Of a stretch of 64,000 nucleotides of DNA, positions 33,163-43,600 are shown piece after piece. The translations under genes were made by a program, and so were the position numbers. Origin of the DNA: a virus; the IMG/VR virus record IMGVR_UViG_3300010938_000281, positions 1 through 64,000 of that record. One strand, given 5' to 3'. The notes beneath the pieces are model-generated. The model was not told the origin of the DNA and did not search any database. It saw nothing but the letters and a program-made list of their open reading frames with translations. Each line of letters begins with the position of its first letter. Position 1 is the stretch's first letter.

Positions 33163-35582
33163 TATTTAAGAATCTTTCTTGAGATTTCCTTCATTCTTCT
33201 TACAAACTCGTATTGAGCTTTCTTGATTTTGAAGAACTTGTCCGCGTAGAATTTTGCTAGTTTTCCGAACTTTGGACTCCAAGACCTTAACGAATATCTT
33301 GTAGTTACACCTTGTACAGCTACACTTACACTAATATCCGTAACGTATGGTCCAGATGATAGTAGCTGGTCTCCTAATTGTAACGATGGAATGTCTGGAA
33401 ACTCTACAGCGCCATATTCTAATCTTTGCATTCTAATACCCATCTCAGAAACTTTAGCTTGTCCCGCAAGATTCATCAATTGATAAGAACCATAATTCCA
33501 AGGAACTAAACCTTCGTCGTGTTCAACCTCTGTTTTTCCAATAGAGGTAGCAATATACCACGGCCCATAAAGCTCTGTCTGTAGCTCTAACGGAATGGCG
33601 GCAACGTCTGGTGTAATCGCAGCGGGAACATGGGCAGAAATAGTTGAAGTAAAATTATATACGGAACTGGTTAGTTTTTTCCATTCATCTTGTGCTTGTG
33701 TAAAGTCTATCACACCGGCTTCAATAGCACTATACAACAGCCACCATATAGGTCCAGCATTCCATAAATTGTCTCTCTTAAGGGATACCGGCGCTGGTAA
33801 CGTAATAACAGCACGGGGAGATAAAAACGTTCTATTATTTAAGAATACTAGGTCTGGTTCTACTTCGCAGCGAATAAATACAGACGTGCCATTTGCTGCA
33901 AAAAATATATCATCTGGCGAAATAGCACTAAAGTCATAAAGATAAGCATTATCAAATCTTACAAATCCAGCTATCCTATTATCATCCGTTAGCATTGGTA
34001 ATAGGTCTATTGGTAATAAATTATGCGCTTGAGCGTCTGAAATTTCACCGTCGCTTAAAAATGCTCCATCGGTAGGAATATGACTATATGAATAACTAAT
34101 AGTGTCGGGGTCAACCTTTACGGCAACCTCTGGAATCCTAACCATATATTTTCTACCATAATAATCCTTAGCATAATCAGTAAGCATCCTATGAAGTTCC
34201 TCTATAGGTCTCTTGTCTCCATGATTGCTAAATATAGACATTATTCCATTACCAATGCCGGGATTGCTAAACTTAGCAATTCCACCACCAAACAATATAC
34301 TCATTAAGTCTGGATTTATACCAGAGCCTATACCTATAAGGTACGATTTTAAGAAGTGTGGATTAGGTTTTCCGTTGTGTCTATATGTAACATTTCCAGG
34401 TATTGGCGGTCTATCCCAATAGAATAGATAAGGCCCAAAAGGAACAGCTTTAGATTGTGGGTCTTTTACAAAGAATGTTGCCGTTTGACCACCGTTGGCT
34501 TCTATGATATATTCATTAGACCAATTCATCCATAAGAAAGATACCCAATGTGCATATCCGCTCATTGCAGCCATTAACTCGCCAACACTTGTAGGATACC
34601 AAGGTCCAACATTCGGAAGATTAACATTTCTTGAATCTAGTACAAATTCGTGATAATACCCGGTAAGGTCTGCTATTATTATTCTACCATCAATAGTCTT
34701 ACCCCAATAAGGCCAAATAGTATTATCATAACCGGTAGTTATATCGTCGTCTTCTCCCCCGCTTAGGGCTTGATAGTATAGAATAGTTTTTTTACCACCA
34801 AACACCATCTTGGCACATATATCGTTAACCATTTCAAAACCGGCCTCTTTAGTAACAGCGCCGGGAGTAGTTTGTACGAACTGGTCGATAACACCTATAT
34901 TTGGAATATTTCTACGAGAAACTGTATACAGCTTAATTATATTGTGTCCGTTCACTAGCTCTAATCTAAAGAACATTTCACAACCACCAGCCTCACAGAT
35001 ATCTCTAAGAACATCCATCAAGGTCATAGTAGCTCCACCAACCCTATAATCTAGCGGTAGTAGAGGTAGATTGGTTAGGTCGATACCGAACACGGTACTT
35101 TTATACCCTATATTACCAGTATAGATATTCGGGGTAATTGTATTACCCAGAATCATAATAGCTTGAACTAATAAGAAATAAGGTATACCATCTTGATTCT
35201 TACCAGACCCACCAAACCCGAACGTGTTCTCTAAGAACCCAAAAACATTGATTACATTTGGTACGTTTGCAGGACCATAGTAGTCGTCTAGTATAATACT
35301 TACACCTTCAAGCAATTGTCGTGGGTCAACTATTGTAACCTCAAATATTGGGTTGCCAGAAGGCGAGTAGTTTTGTGTCCACTTTTCCAACAGCCCATTA
35401 AATTTCCAACCACCAAAATTAAAGTATACAGGCAATCCTACCTCTGGTGGACTGAAATTATCATTATCATCTTCGGCGAGAGTTACGTTAACACGACTAA
35501 CATCGTCGTTCCATCCCATAGAACAATTATAGCTAGCGACTGTTGCGCCTAAAAACCTCGCCGGTGTAAAATTTGCTGTCAT
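33162..35582 (-). CDS. Large tail hub-like protein
   Basis: 806 residues. The N-terminal region (SMGWNDDVSRVNVTLAEDDND, VGLPVYFNFGGWKFNGLLEKW, FEVTIVDPRQLLEG) resembles the first domains of tail hub/baseplate proteins of the gp27/gpD type, with a D.R.LL.G motif common in such hubs. The long middle (LRDICEAGGCEMFFRLEL) and the C-terminal helix cluster (AKFYADKFFKIKKAQYEFVRRMKEI) are less clear. Expected at the tail tip between distal tail protein and fibres. Assignment by composition and order. Confidence 0.5.
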   Translation of the reverse strand: MTANFTPARFLGATVASYNCSMGWNDDVSRVNVTLAEDDNDNFSPPEVGLPVYFNFGGWKFNGLLEKWTQNYSPSGNPIFEVTIVDPRQLLEGVSIILDDYYGPANVPNVINVFGFLENTFGFGGSGKNQDGIPYFLLVQAIMILGNTITPNIYTGNIGYKSTVFGIDLTNLPLLPLDYRVGGATMTLMDVLRDICEAGGCEMFFRLELVNGHNIIKLYTVSRRNIPNIGVIDQFVQTTPGAVTKEAGFEMVNDICAKMVFGGKKTILYYQALSGGEDDDITTGYDNTIWPYWGKTIDGRIIIADLTGYYHEFVLDSRNVNLPNVGPWYPTSVGELMAAMSGYAHWVSFLWMNWSNEYIIEANGGQTATFFVKDPQSKAVPFGPYLFYWDRPPIPGNVTYRHNGKPNPHFLKSYLIGIGSGINPDLMSILFGGGIAKFSNPGIGNGIMSIFSNHGDKRPIEELHRMLTDYAKDYYGRKYMVRIPEVAVKVDPDTISYSYSHIPTDGAFLSDGEISDAQAHNLLPIDLLPMLTDDNRIAGFVRFDNAYLYDFSAISPDDIFFAANGTSVFIRCEVEPDLVFLNNRTFLSPRAVITLPAPVSLKRDNLWNAGPIWWLLYSAIEAGVIDFTQAQDEWKKLTSSVYNFTSTISAHVPAAITPDVAAIPLELQTELYGPWYIATSIGKTEVEHDEGLVPWNYGSYQLMNLAGQAKVSEMGIRMQRLEYGAVEFPDIPSLQLGDQLLSSGPYVTDISVSVAVQGVTTRYSLRSWSPKFGKLAKFYADKFFKIKKAQYEFVRRMKEISRKILK

Positions 35583-35590
35583 TTATTATC

Positions 35591-37051
35591 CTAGTTTTCG
35601 TATACCCACGTTTTTGTCATTGAGTATCGTCCTGTTCGTGGTTCCCACCTCTCATTATTATCATCAAGAAAAGACTTAGAAGCTCCATTATTTATTGGAT
35701 TTGCCGCAGTTACAATGGAATTAATGGCGGCAGATGTTACACTGTTTATACTTGGTTTGCCGTTGTTTAGTATATGTTGTATAGTTCCAGTAGGTATAGG
35801 AAATACAACCTCTATATCTAAAGTCCTCCTTCTTTCTCTACTTGTACCAACATTCTGTAGGATTGGACCTTTAGTTCTTCCAAGAATAGGAATGATAGCC
35901 ACAACATTTGTTCCTAAACTATCATTAATAGAGATTGTTTCTGAAAGAGATGTCGGAATTATGTTGGATGGGCGGTTATCGAACTCGTATGAATAATTTA
36001 TAATACCAGTTATAGGATTTTTACCTACGGTTGTAGATAGAGGTATTACGTTCAAATTGATACCGGCGTAACTCTGTGCGCGAACTAGAGATTGTCCAGA
36101 CGCCATTACATATCCAACACTCGCGTTATCATATTTTTGTGTTGTTATAGACATAGTATTCTGATTACGAACCTCTAAGCCCGTAATAGTTCCTTCGATA
36201 CCAACATTGGTTAAACCTGTATCTGAAGATTTCCTAATATTGATATCAAAAGTTTCAAGATAGTTACCGCTTGCTAAAACCCAGTTTTCTGTAACAGAAT
36301 AAGTCCCGCCAAGTTCTTCAACATTTTCCGAACGTATAAGGTTCAAACCTTTATAGTAACTAGGTAGATTGTTAACACCTGAGTAGAAAAAATTAGTATC
36401 TAGGCCGAGTCTTGGAGTAACCCACGCTTTAGCTTGTTGCCACGCTGGTTTTGATAGAGCGCCCGCATTATTAAAAAACCTTTTACCTTTAGCTGATACC
36501 GTATGTGTTAATCTATATGTTCTGGGAAGCCCTAGACCCTCCGGTGTACCCTCGTCGGTTTCTATCTGCCAAGATTCACTACCCGATTCAATGTAGGCTT
36601 CAAATGTATCTTCGGCGTGTGTTAGGCCGTTTATATAAAGCAGGTCGCTCTCAGCAGTAATAGTGTATTCAACATGGTTCCACCAGATATCTTTAGTAAA
36701 GTTAATCTCTTTGATTCTAGGATTACACTTTATAGGGGCGGTGGCATTTTCACTTTGCCATTCTAACTGTTGGCCGTCTGTAGCAAATAAACTTCTAATT
36801 GCTTCTTCTTTACGCATAATAGATTGAAGTCTAGCGTTTTCGGCTATTGTTTCATCGGGTGGAAACCCACCAAGGGTCCAGAATACGCCGGAGCTATTAG
36901 GCGAACCCATATACGCGAGTGATTTACCAGTAATTGAAATATTCCAAATACTGTTAAGTTTAGTACCATCATCTGATGTTTGATATATTTTAGTAAACTC
37001 TACCAGCGGAGCCGGGATTAGACGTTTACCCCCATACATAACCCTACTCAT
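35591..37051 (-). CDS. Distal tail-like structural protein
   Basis: 486 residues. N-terminal VMYGGKRLIPAPLVEFTKIYQ, then LNSIWNISITGKSLAYMGSP and a beta-rich middle with a WWNHVEYTITAE strand. The last part has two similar long beta segments. The gene lies between the fibre-like gene and the hub-like gene, where distal tail proteins are found. No clear family signature. Confidence 0.45.
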   Translation of the reverse strand: MSRVMYGGKRLIPAPLVEFTKIYQTSDDGTKLNSIWNISITGKSLAYMGSPNSSGVFWTLGGFPPDETIAENARLQSIMRKEEAIRSLFATDGQQLEWQSENATAPIKCNPRIKEINFTKDIWWNHVEYTITAESDLLYINGLTHAEDTFEAYIESGSESWQIETDEGTPEGLGLPRTYRLTHTVSAKGKRFFNNAGALSKPAWQQAKAWVTPRLGLDTNFFYSGVNNLPSYYKGLNLIRSENVEELGGTYSVTENWVLASGNYLETFDINIRKSSDTGLTNVGIEGTITGLEVRNQNTMSITTQKYDNASVGYVMASGQSLVRAQSYAGINLNVIPLSTTVGKNPITGIINYSYEFDNRPSNIIPTSLSETISINDSLGTNVVAIIPILGRTKGPILQNVGTSRERRRTLDIEVVFPIPTGTIQHILNNGKPSINSVTSAAINSIVTAANPINNGASKSFLDDNNERWEPRTGRYSMTKTWVYEN

Positions 37052-37149
37052 AATTAGTATCCATATATTCGTTATATTGTTCTATAGTATTATATTTGAA
37101 TCCATCTTTTTCCAGTATCATATATAACTAAAATACCGTTAAATTCCAT
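37044..37149 (-). CDS. Tiny ORF(s), probably a single frameshifted small protein
   Basis: One frame starts MEFNGILVIYDTGK at 37149 and stops after 19 residues. Another, from ATG 37121, reads MILEKDGFKYNTIEQYNEYM and ends at 37044, over the start of the next gene. Joining them at the A5 run near 37106 would give a 34-residue protein. Function unknown; such short phage proteins with a GKDGFKYN-like core often cap fibre genes, but I cannot show that here. Confidence 0.3.
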
Positions 37150-37151
37150 AA

Positions 37152-40100
37152 TTAGAAACCGTGTTGATATAGACTCATAACACCGCTAAAATCTCCCAGC
37201 GTTGTTGCTACAGATAGATTTAGAGAGTTAGTAACAAAAGTACCACCAAATACATACATAGTGGTTCCACTTGTATTTCCATCTGGAACCTTTAATGTTA
37301 GAGGTATTTCTTTTTGCGCTCCTTCACCCCTACCAGAGCCAATATAAAGTGTAGTACCACTACGATATACACTAGCACCATCAGTAAGACCGTCACCTTG
37401 AACAAACAAACTTTGAGGAGAGAAAATTGAACTTGCGTCGTTATACAAGAAGATTGGTAGAGAATTAAATAACTCTCCATCCCCCTTCAAAAACAATGTG
37501 ATTACTCCGCTTATATCGCCTTCGTCTTTTACTTTTGTAAATAGTGTAGTTGGTTTAGATATACCCTTACTGAATGTATATAGAGATATAGCATCTGTAA
37601 TTTCTGTACTACCAGGAGTATGACCCTTACTATATAATGTCTTACCACTACCAACTATAGGTGGAGGGTTAGACTTTGTGAATAATGGTATTCCACCACT
37701 ATACGGTAGAGGACCACATATGTATAATGTTCTATGGTTGCTATGTCCGCTCGGTCCAGGTATAAATAATGTTATAGCATTATTTTTTTGATTTGGACCG
37801 TTAAATGTGAACAGTGTAATATTACCGGACTGCTTAAGGCCGTTGTAGCAAAACAGGTCAATACCACTTTGGCGATAATTATTATTTAGATATAAGTCAA
37901 TACCGCTAGAGTATGTTCCCATACCACTTACATAAAGAATTGTACCTGTAGCTGTACTGGTTGGAGGCGTAGACCAGTAGTCGTTTATTACAGAAGCAAC
38001 GTGAATATCCAGCCTATCAAAGTGACCACTCGCGTTATAAGCAACGCCTTCATCTATAGGAGATAGATATTCTAAATCTATTTCCGCTCCGTTCCAACTT
38101 GGATGATATACAGTTGTCTTATCATAATATTTAATAGTTGGAGTATAGCTAGAATACGCGCCTGAAGCAGGTCTTGTATAATTATCCTGGTATTTATCAT
38201 AATAGAACAAGGCTGTTTTTAACGGAACTATATACTCGTTCAAGCCAGAACGAATACTAAACGTAGCACAAGCTATTTTAGCTCTTACATTTACAAGAGT
38301 CTTATATAGTAAGACAGCGCCGGATTCTGGATTATAAGCCGCGTAAGGACCGCCGAATACAGATTTAGATAGGTTCTGTGTTATTCTAATTATTGCATTA
38401 TTGTCTAATAACCCACCAGAATGGTTTGTATATCCATCTATCCACCCCGAAAAATATAATGTTCCATCTTCATAGAAGTTGGCCCTGTTACCACTTAAGA
38501 AACAATTGAGAGAGATGTTTCTGTATAAACCATTTCCATTACTTCCACTGGTTGTTGTTAAATATGTCTGACCATACTTAAATACATTCAAACGAGAAGA
38601 TGGAGGGTCGTAAAAATCAATAGGATTGCGCGTGTTCATCTCTACAAATTCTGTAGATGGATAATATACAGAAGAGTAGTAGTTATAATACGTTGCCATA
38701 TCCGGCCAACTATAGCCACCGTCGGAAAAATGTCTATACCTATCAGATTCATATCTAATAAAGTTAGTACCGCTAGTAATAGGTTGTATGTATAGATTGT
38801 TATCTAACTTTCTAAACAGTTCTTTTCTATCTAGTTTAGCTATGTCGGTCGAAGATAGACCGCTATTTATAACCCCTAATTCATAAAATCCTTTAGTTTG
38901 CCCTTCTCCCTCCTGTGTACGAAGACTTGATAGTGAATGACTAGCGTTAACGTTAAGAATAGAAGAGGGAAGAACGTATGAAGGGTCTCCGTTTCCTGGA
39001 TTAACAATAGTCTGGAAAAAATATCTACTTGCTAAAGGACCGGTTTCTCCAAGTTTAACAATAGAACCGTCATGTTTCATGTAACGTAGTGCCATACCAC
39101 CACTATCGTATGTTACAAGAACCCCTCTATATTGATTAGCAGTAGGAAAGCCTCTAACATATTTGTGTATCCAAGAATCTCCGTTTACTATAGCCAATCT
39201 AGCGTATAACCCACCGTCTTGACCTGGGCCACAAGAAAAATCATTACAAGAAACAAAAGGAGCATCTATACGCGGATTTCCGGTACTCTCCGGCATTCTA
39301 TCGCAACCAATCCAAATACTAAAATCGCCAGAAGGTAATCCGTTCCATATACTTCCATATGTATGCTGATTATCAAGAATAAACATAGAATCGGCAACGG
39401 TTACACCAGCGTCTTGTCCGATATTAGGATTTGGTGGAGCAGAAGCTATACCTTCCTGAAATCTAGCAGATTTAGAAATAATAGTTGCGTCGGGAGAATT
39501 ATCTACCATGTTAAGAGTATGAGACGAGGTTCTTGATGGTATAGTATAACTTACATAATAGTTAAAGTTAATACTACCGGTAGAAGATGTAAATTGATTA
39601 AAATCAAAAAACCAATCTCTAAATATATCATGGCGATATACACCACCAGAATTCAAACACATTACAGGGCTTGATTTAGTGCAAGCAAATTGCTCTTGTA
39701 CTCCTTGTGTATTTGGTAGATATACTGAATTATTAGAAAGTCCATCACCAATAAGTCTTACATGTGAAGTATTATTAATATCTTGTCCAATTAGAGGGTA
39801 TGACCCCCTATAATCATAATTTAACAATAAGGTATCTGTTTGTAACCTAATACTTGGTCCACCAATCATATGTAATGGTAGACCTTTAGGGCACAAATAT
39901 TCTCCGCTTACTACAACTTCGGCGGCTGAAATGTTAAGAGTTGTTCTTTTATTAATAAATCCATTAACGTTATATGTACCATCTTGCCAAATTCCAAACG
40001 TAAGATACGCTTTTTCATATTTATCTGTAGAATTGATTCCTATATTATTTTTAATCATAGGAACATTATATGTTTGAAATCCTCCACTTACTATCGTAAA

Positions 40101-40661
40101 CAAAGAAGAGGCAATTATAGAGCAGTTATTGTTGCCAGAATAAAATGTACTCCTGTCGTTAGCTAAGATATGATACGAATATCCGCTTGTATGTAATATA
40201 GCGAATATATTAAATAGACCAGAATCGGTTGTTGATTGGTATACATTAGAAGGTGTATAATATCCCCTAAAATTCAAATTTATAGATGATGGAATTACAT
40301 TAAGATTTGGTACAGCGAAAGTAACATAGTTTATAGGTTGATGATTGCTTAAAGCTGTAGGATTTACTATAAAGTATCCAGAAATAAAAATATACTCATT
40401 ATCGTTAGCTGTAGCTACACCATCATCTATGTAGCTATAAAAGCCACTGGGACTATCTGTACTCTTTAACCATTGCTTATCATATCCATTACTTGAACCA
40501 ATATTTCTTAGTGTATTATAATGTGTTGTGTTATTATAATTATTATTAGAAAATGGTAATATTGGACTATCAGACTGTTCTTGCGAAAAGTCTTCTTCGT
40601 CGCCATATGGTTGTGTAGAGAGGCATATATCGCCATTTGGATATAAATATTGTACAGGCAT
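37152..40661 (-). CDS. Large fibre-like virion protein with C-terminal repeats
   Basis: 1169 residues. The N-terminal half has a beta-sandwich-like region (SIWNGLPSGDFSIWIGCD, with ARFQEGIAS before it), possibly LamG/concanavalin-like. From about residue 930 to the end there is a run of imperfect repeats of about 20-28 residues with the core I/T-L-F/Y-x-x-G (DLYLNNN, DLFCYNG, TLFTFNG, TLFIPGP, TLYICGP, PLFTKSN, TLYSKGH, SLYTFSK, TLFTKVK, TLFLKGD). This is consistent with a beta-solenoid or shaft. Likely receptor binding. It begins by TAATG coupling to the tape measure gene. Confidence 0.6.
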   Translation of the reverse strand: MPVQYLYPNGDICLSTQPYGDEEDFSQEQSDSPILPFSNNNYNNTTHYNTLRNIGSSNGYDKQWLKSTDSPSGFYSYIDDGVATANDNEYIFISGYFIVNPTALSNHQPINYVTFAVPNLNVIPSSINLNFRGYYTPSNVYQSTTDSGLFNIFAILHTSGYSYHILANDRSTFYSGNNNCSIIASSLFTIVSGGFQTYNVPMIKNNIGINSTDKYEKAYLTFGIWQDGTYNVNGFINKRTTLNISAAEVVVSGEYLCPKGLPLHMIGGPSIRLQTDTLLLNYDYRGSYPLIGQDINNTSHVRLIGDGLSNNSVYLPNTQGVQEQFACTKSSPVMCLNSGGVYRHDIFRDWFFDFNQFTSSTGSINFNYYVSYTIPSRTSSHTLNMVDNSPDATIISKSARFQEGIASAPPNPNIGQDAGVTVADSMFILDNQHTYGSIWNGLPSGDFSIWIGCDRMPESTGNPRIDAPFVSCNDFSCGPGQDGGLYARLAIVNGDSWIHKYVRGFPTANQYRGVLVTYDSGGMALRYMKHDGSIVKLGETGPLASRYFFQTIVNPGNGDPSYVLPSSILNVNASHSLSSLRTQEGEGQTKGFYELGVINSGLSSTDIAKLDRKELFRKLDNNLYIQPITSGTNFIRYESDRYRHFSDGGYSWPDMATYYNYYSSVYYPSTEFVEMNTRNPIDFYDPPSSRLNVFKYGQTYLTTTSGSNGNGLYRNISLNCFLSGNRANFYEDGTLYFSGWIDGYTNHSGGLLDNNAIIRITQNLSKSVFGGPYAAYNPESGAVLLYKTLVNVRAKIACATFSIRSGLNEYIVPLKTALFYYDKYQDNYTRPASGAYSSYTPTIKYYDKTTVYHPSWNGAEIDLEYLSPIDEGVAYNASGHFDRLDIHVASVINDYWSTPPTSTATGTILYVSGMGTYSSGIDLYLNNNYRQSGIDLFCYNGLKQSGNITLFTFNGPNQKNNAITLFIPGPSGHSNHRTLYICGPLPYSGGIPLFTKSNPPPIVGSGKTLYSKGHTPGSTEITDAISLYTFSKGISKPTTLFTKVKDEGDISGVITLFLKGDGELFNSLPIFLYNDASSIFSPQSLFVQGDGLTDGASVYRSGTTLYIGSGRGEGAQKEIPLTLKVPDGNTSGTTMYVFGGTFVTNSLNLSVATTLGDFSGVMSLYQHGF

Positions 40662-43600
40662 TACATTCCTGGTTTCTTAAGTTGTAAGTCATTATCCTTA
40701 ATAAAGTTTGTAAACGCTTTATCAACGGCACTAACCACATATTCTTGCATCTGCGGAACCATTCTCGCTAGAACTTCCGCCCCATTCATTATTACTTCAA
40801 CTTTATGGTTTGCGGTCAACGTAATCTCGCTTGGTAGATTTATTTTTGAAAGACTCTGAGCGGCCTTATTTAGAGATGCCTCAAAACCCTGAATAACAGA
40901 ACTAAAAGCCCGTATTCCATTACCAGCATTTGTACGACCGCTAGAATTAGATAGATTTTCTAGTAGAGAAATAATCTCTCTCCACGGTTCTTTAGGAATA
41001 ATACCTTCACCTTGATGAACTATAGCAGCGCCGGTATTAGGTACTAAACTACTACCAACATCAAATTTCTTTAATCTATTCTTAGAACCAGCAAAAAACT
41101 CATCTCTTTGCTTCTCTATATCGCGATGTTTATCTATTATTTCATTGTATTGTCCACGTAAACTCCCACTTAATTTATCGTATCCTACAACCCTTAGTTG
41201 CGATTGCGATAGACCCTCCTTACGGGAATAATCAAATGGTTTTAGTGGAACGTGTGGACTAATATTAAGAGGTTTTGCCGCCTTAGCAAGATATCCGCTC
41301 TTTCCGTTCCCGAACGTAGAAATCCTATTTGCGTTTGTACGCGCTGTAAGATAGTTTGTAAGCGACTTTTCTTTTCTTCTCATATCTCTATCGTCTAGGT
41401 CAGACTTCAATCTAGCAATTCTATCATCCAAATCCTCATTTGTGTCATATGCGTATGTTCTACGTTCCATCATAGATGGTGCTGAACCCGGAGCTTTTCC
41501 GGTTGATATAGGAAGGCTACGCTCACGAGCTAGTGGGTCTGGACGACCGTTAAGTCTAGCTAGAGTCCTATAGCTAGATAGTTTTCTACGGTTTCTTTCG
41601 ATTTGTAGATTAACTCCGGTTTCTGGATTAACAGCGGCGTCTTTTGGGGCCTTTGCATTATTTACTCTATCAACGGCATCTTGACGACGTTGTTTATTAA
41701 TAACACCAGCTTCTTTAACAGCATTTATTCTAGCTCTACGGTCAGCAGCGGCTTCTTCTTTAGAAACTTTCTTACCGTTGATTTGTCCAATACCTATACC
41801 CAAACGCTCCAATACCTCTTTAGACCTGCCAGTTATATTATTCTTACGTCTAATACCTAAATTATCACGTTCTTCGTCAGTAAGGTTAATACCACCACGA
41901 GGAACATCCTCGTCTGGAATAAATGGATTTATAGCTTTTCTGCGAGCTAATATAGCTTTATTTCTACTTCTAATACTTTCCTGAATCTCTCTAGCTCTCT
42001 TACTAGAAATTTTATAACCAGGACGTATTTCTATTCTATCAAACTCACCATCAAATTTTGGACCAAGTCCTTCAGATGGTGTTAAAGCGTCTTTCTTAAT
42101 TTGTTCTATAGTTTTTACTTTACCAAGCTCTCCTTCCGCCGGATAGCTTCTTTTTCTTACTTTACCACCGGTAGCGTACTTATTCATCTTATATAGTTGG
42201 TCATAACCAATCTTCTTCGCGGCATCCTTCTTAATAACGAATTCGCCCGGTGTAAGCATAGCGGGAACTGTATCTCCACTTCCTTGTCCCGGAACACATC
42301 CACCACCAGCACGATTGATAGGCTGAGATTCTCTAATAGTCTTGTTTAGAGTATTTATACCTTCGGTTAGTTGGTTATACGGCGTAAGAAGTTCGGAATT
42401 ACTTTTTGCTAATAGGGCCATTTTTTCCGATAATTCTGTAGTCGATGTAATATTAGATTTCTTGATTATATCAATCTGGGCTTGTATTGTTTTTCCACGA
42501 GAGCGCAACTCTTCTGGATTTAGATTTATATCTGCATTTGGAGTTTCAAAACGAGCTTTGTCTAATGCTTTTTTTGTAGCGGTTACATTTGCGCGTACAG
42601 CCGAAGGAGAGATTCCTAATCCTAAAACATTATCTATTTTATTTGTATCTACAGCTTCAAAAACACCACCAAGACCCTGAACGCTCTTCGATGTTGTTTT
42701 TATTCTAGCAATATTTAATCTTATTTGTTTGTCAATACTATCAAGTTCCTCAGGTGTCTTAGCTACTTCGCGTTGGACTGATAATGTTTTATTTCTTTCC
42801 AACCTGTTAGATATTTCCGTAAAAGCAGGACTAAATGTACGGTTTGTTTCTACATCTTTAGCATGTTGAGCAAAGAAGTCTGCGGCTCTTTGTTTTTTAA
42901 CTAAAAGTTCCGGTATGGCAAGACCTTCGTTGCCACGAGATAACTGTTTTATAGTATTCTGTACCTCTTGTAAGGCTTGAGCCTTTGCGTCGTTAGCCCC
43001 TAACTCCTTATCTATCTTAAAACGCTCTTCCTCTAAGAAAATACGCTTTAGTTCGGCAATAAATAACTGATTTGCTCTTAAGATTCCATCTTCGATATTC
43101 TTAGCACCATCAACAAACGAGTTACCTATCACTTCACTAATTTTATTTTGGTCTTCAGTAAACTTCTGCATTTGTTCAATAAGAGCCTCTTGCCTCTTTG
43201 TTAAACCACCATCTACGAACGCTTGAATATTCTTTTCAATAGCTTCCGGTCCGCCCTTACCACCGTTGAAGAACTTATCTCCAAGAGTAAGTTGGTTACG
43301 CACAATCTCCTCTAGGTGCTTTTTAGCACTTCTATCACCAAGTTGAGTTTCACCAGCATTACGAAGAAATTCTTCTACGTTACGACGTTCATCCGCTGGA
43401 ACCACGTTAATATTGTGACCGGCAGCTATTGCTCTCTGTGTATGTAGAATTGTCTGAGAAAGATTTTGTTGTTCTTCAACTCCTCCAAATACGGCAGTAC
43501 CAACAAGACCGCCACGAAACCGACGCTTCTTTTCTTCTTGTTCTAACTCTTTGAACCCGTGAGATAGCGCGGTTGTGTCCTTTGCTAAAATATCCAACGC

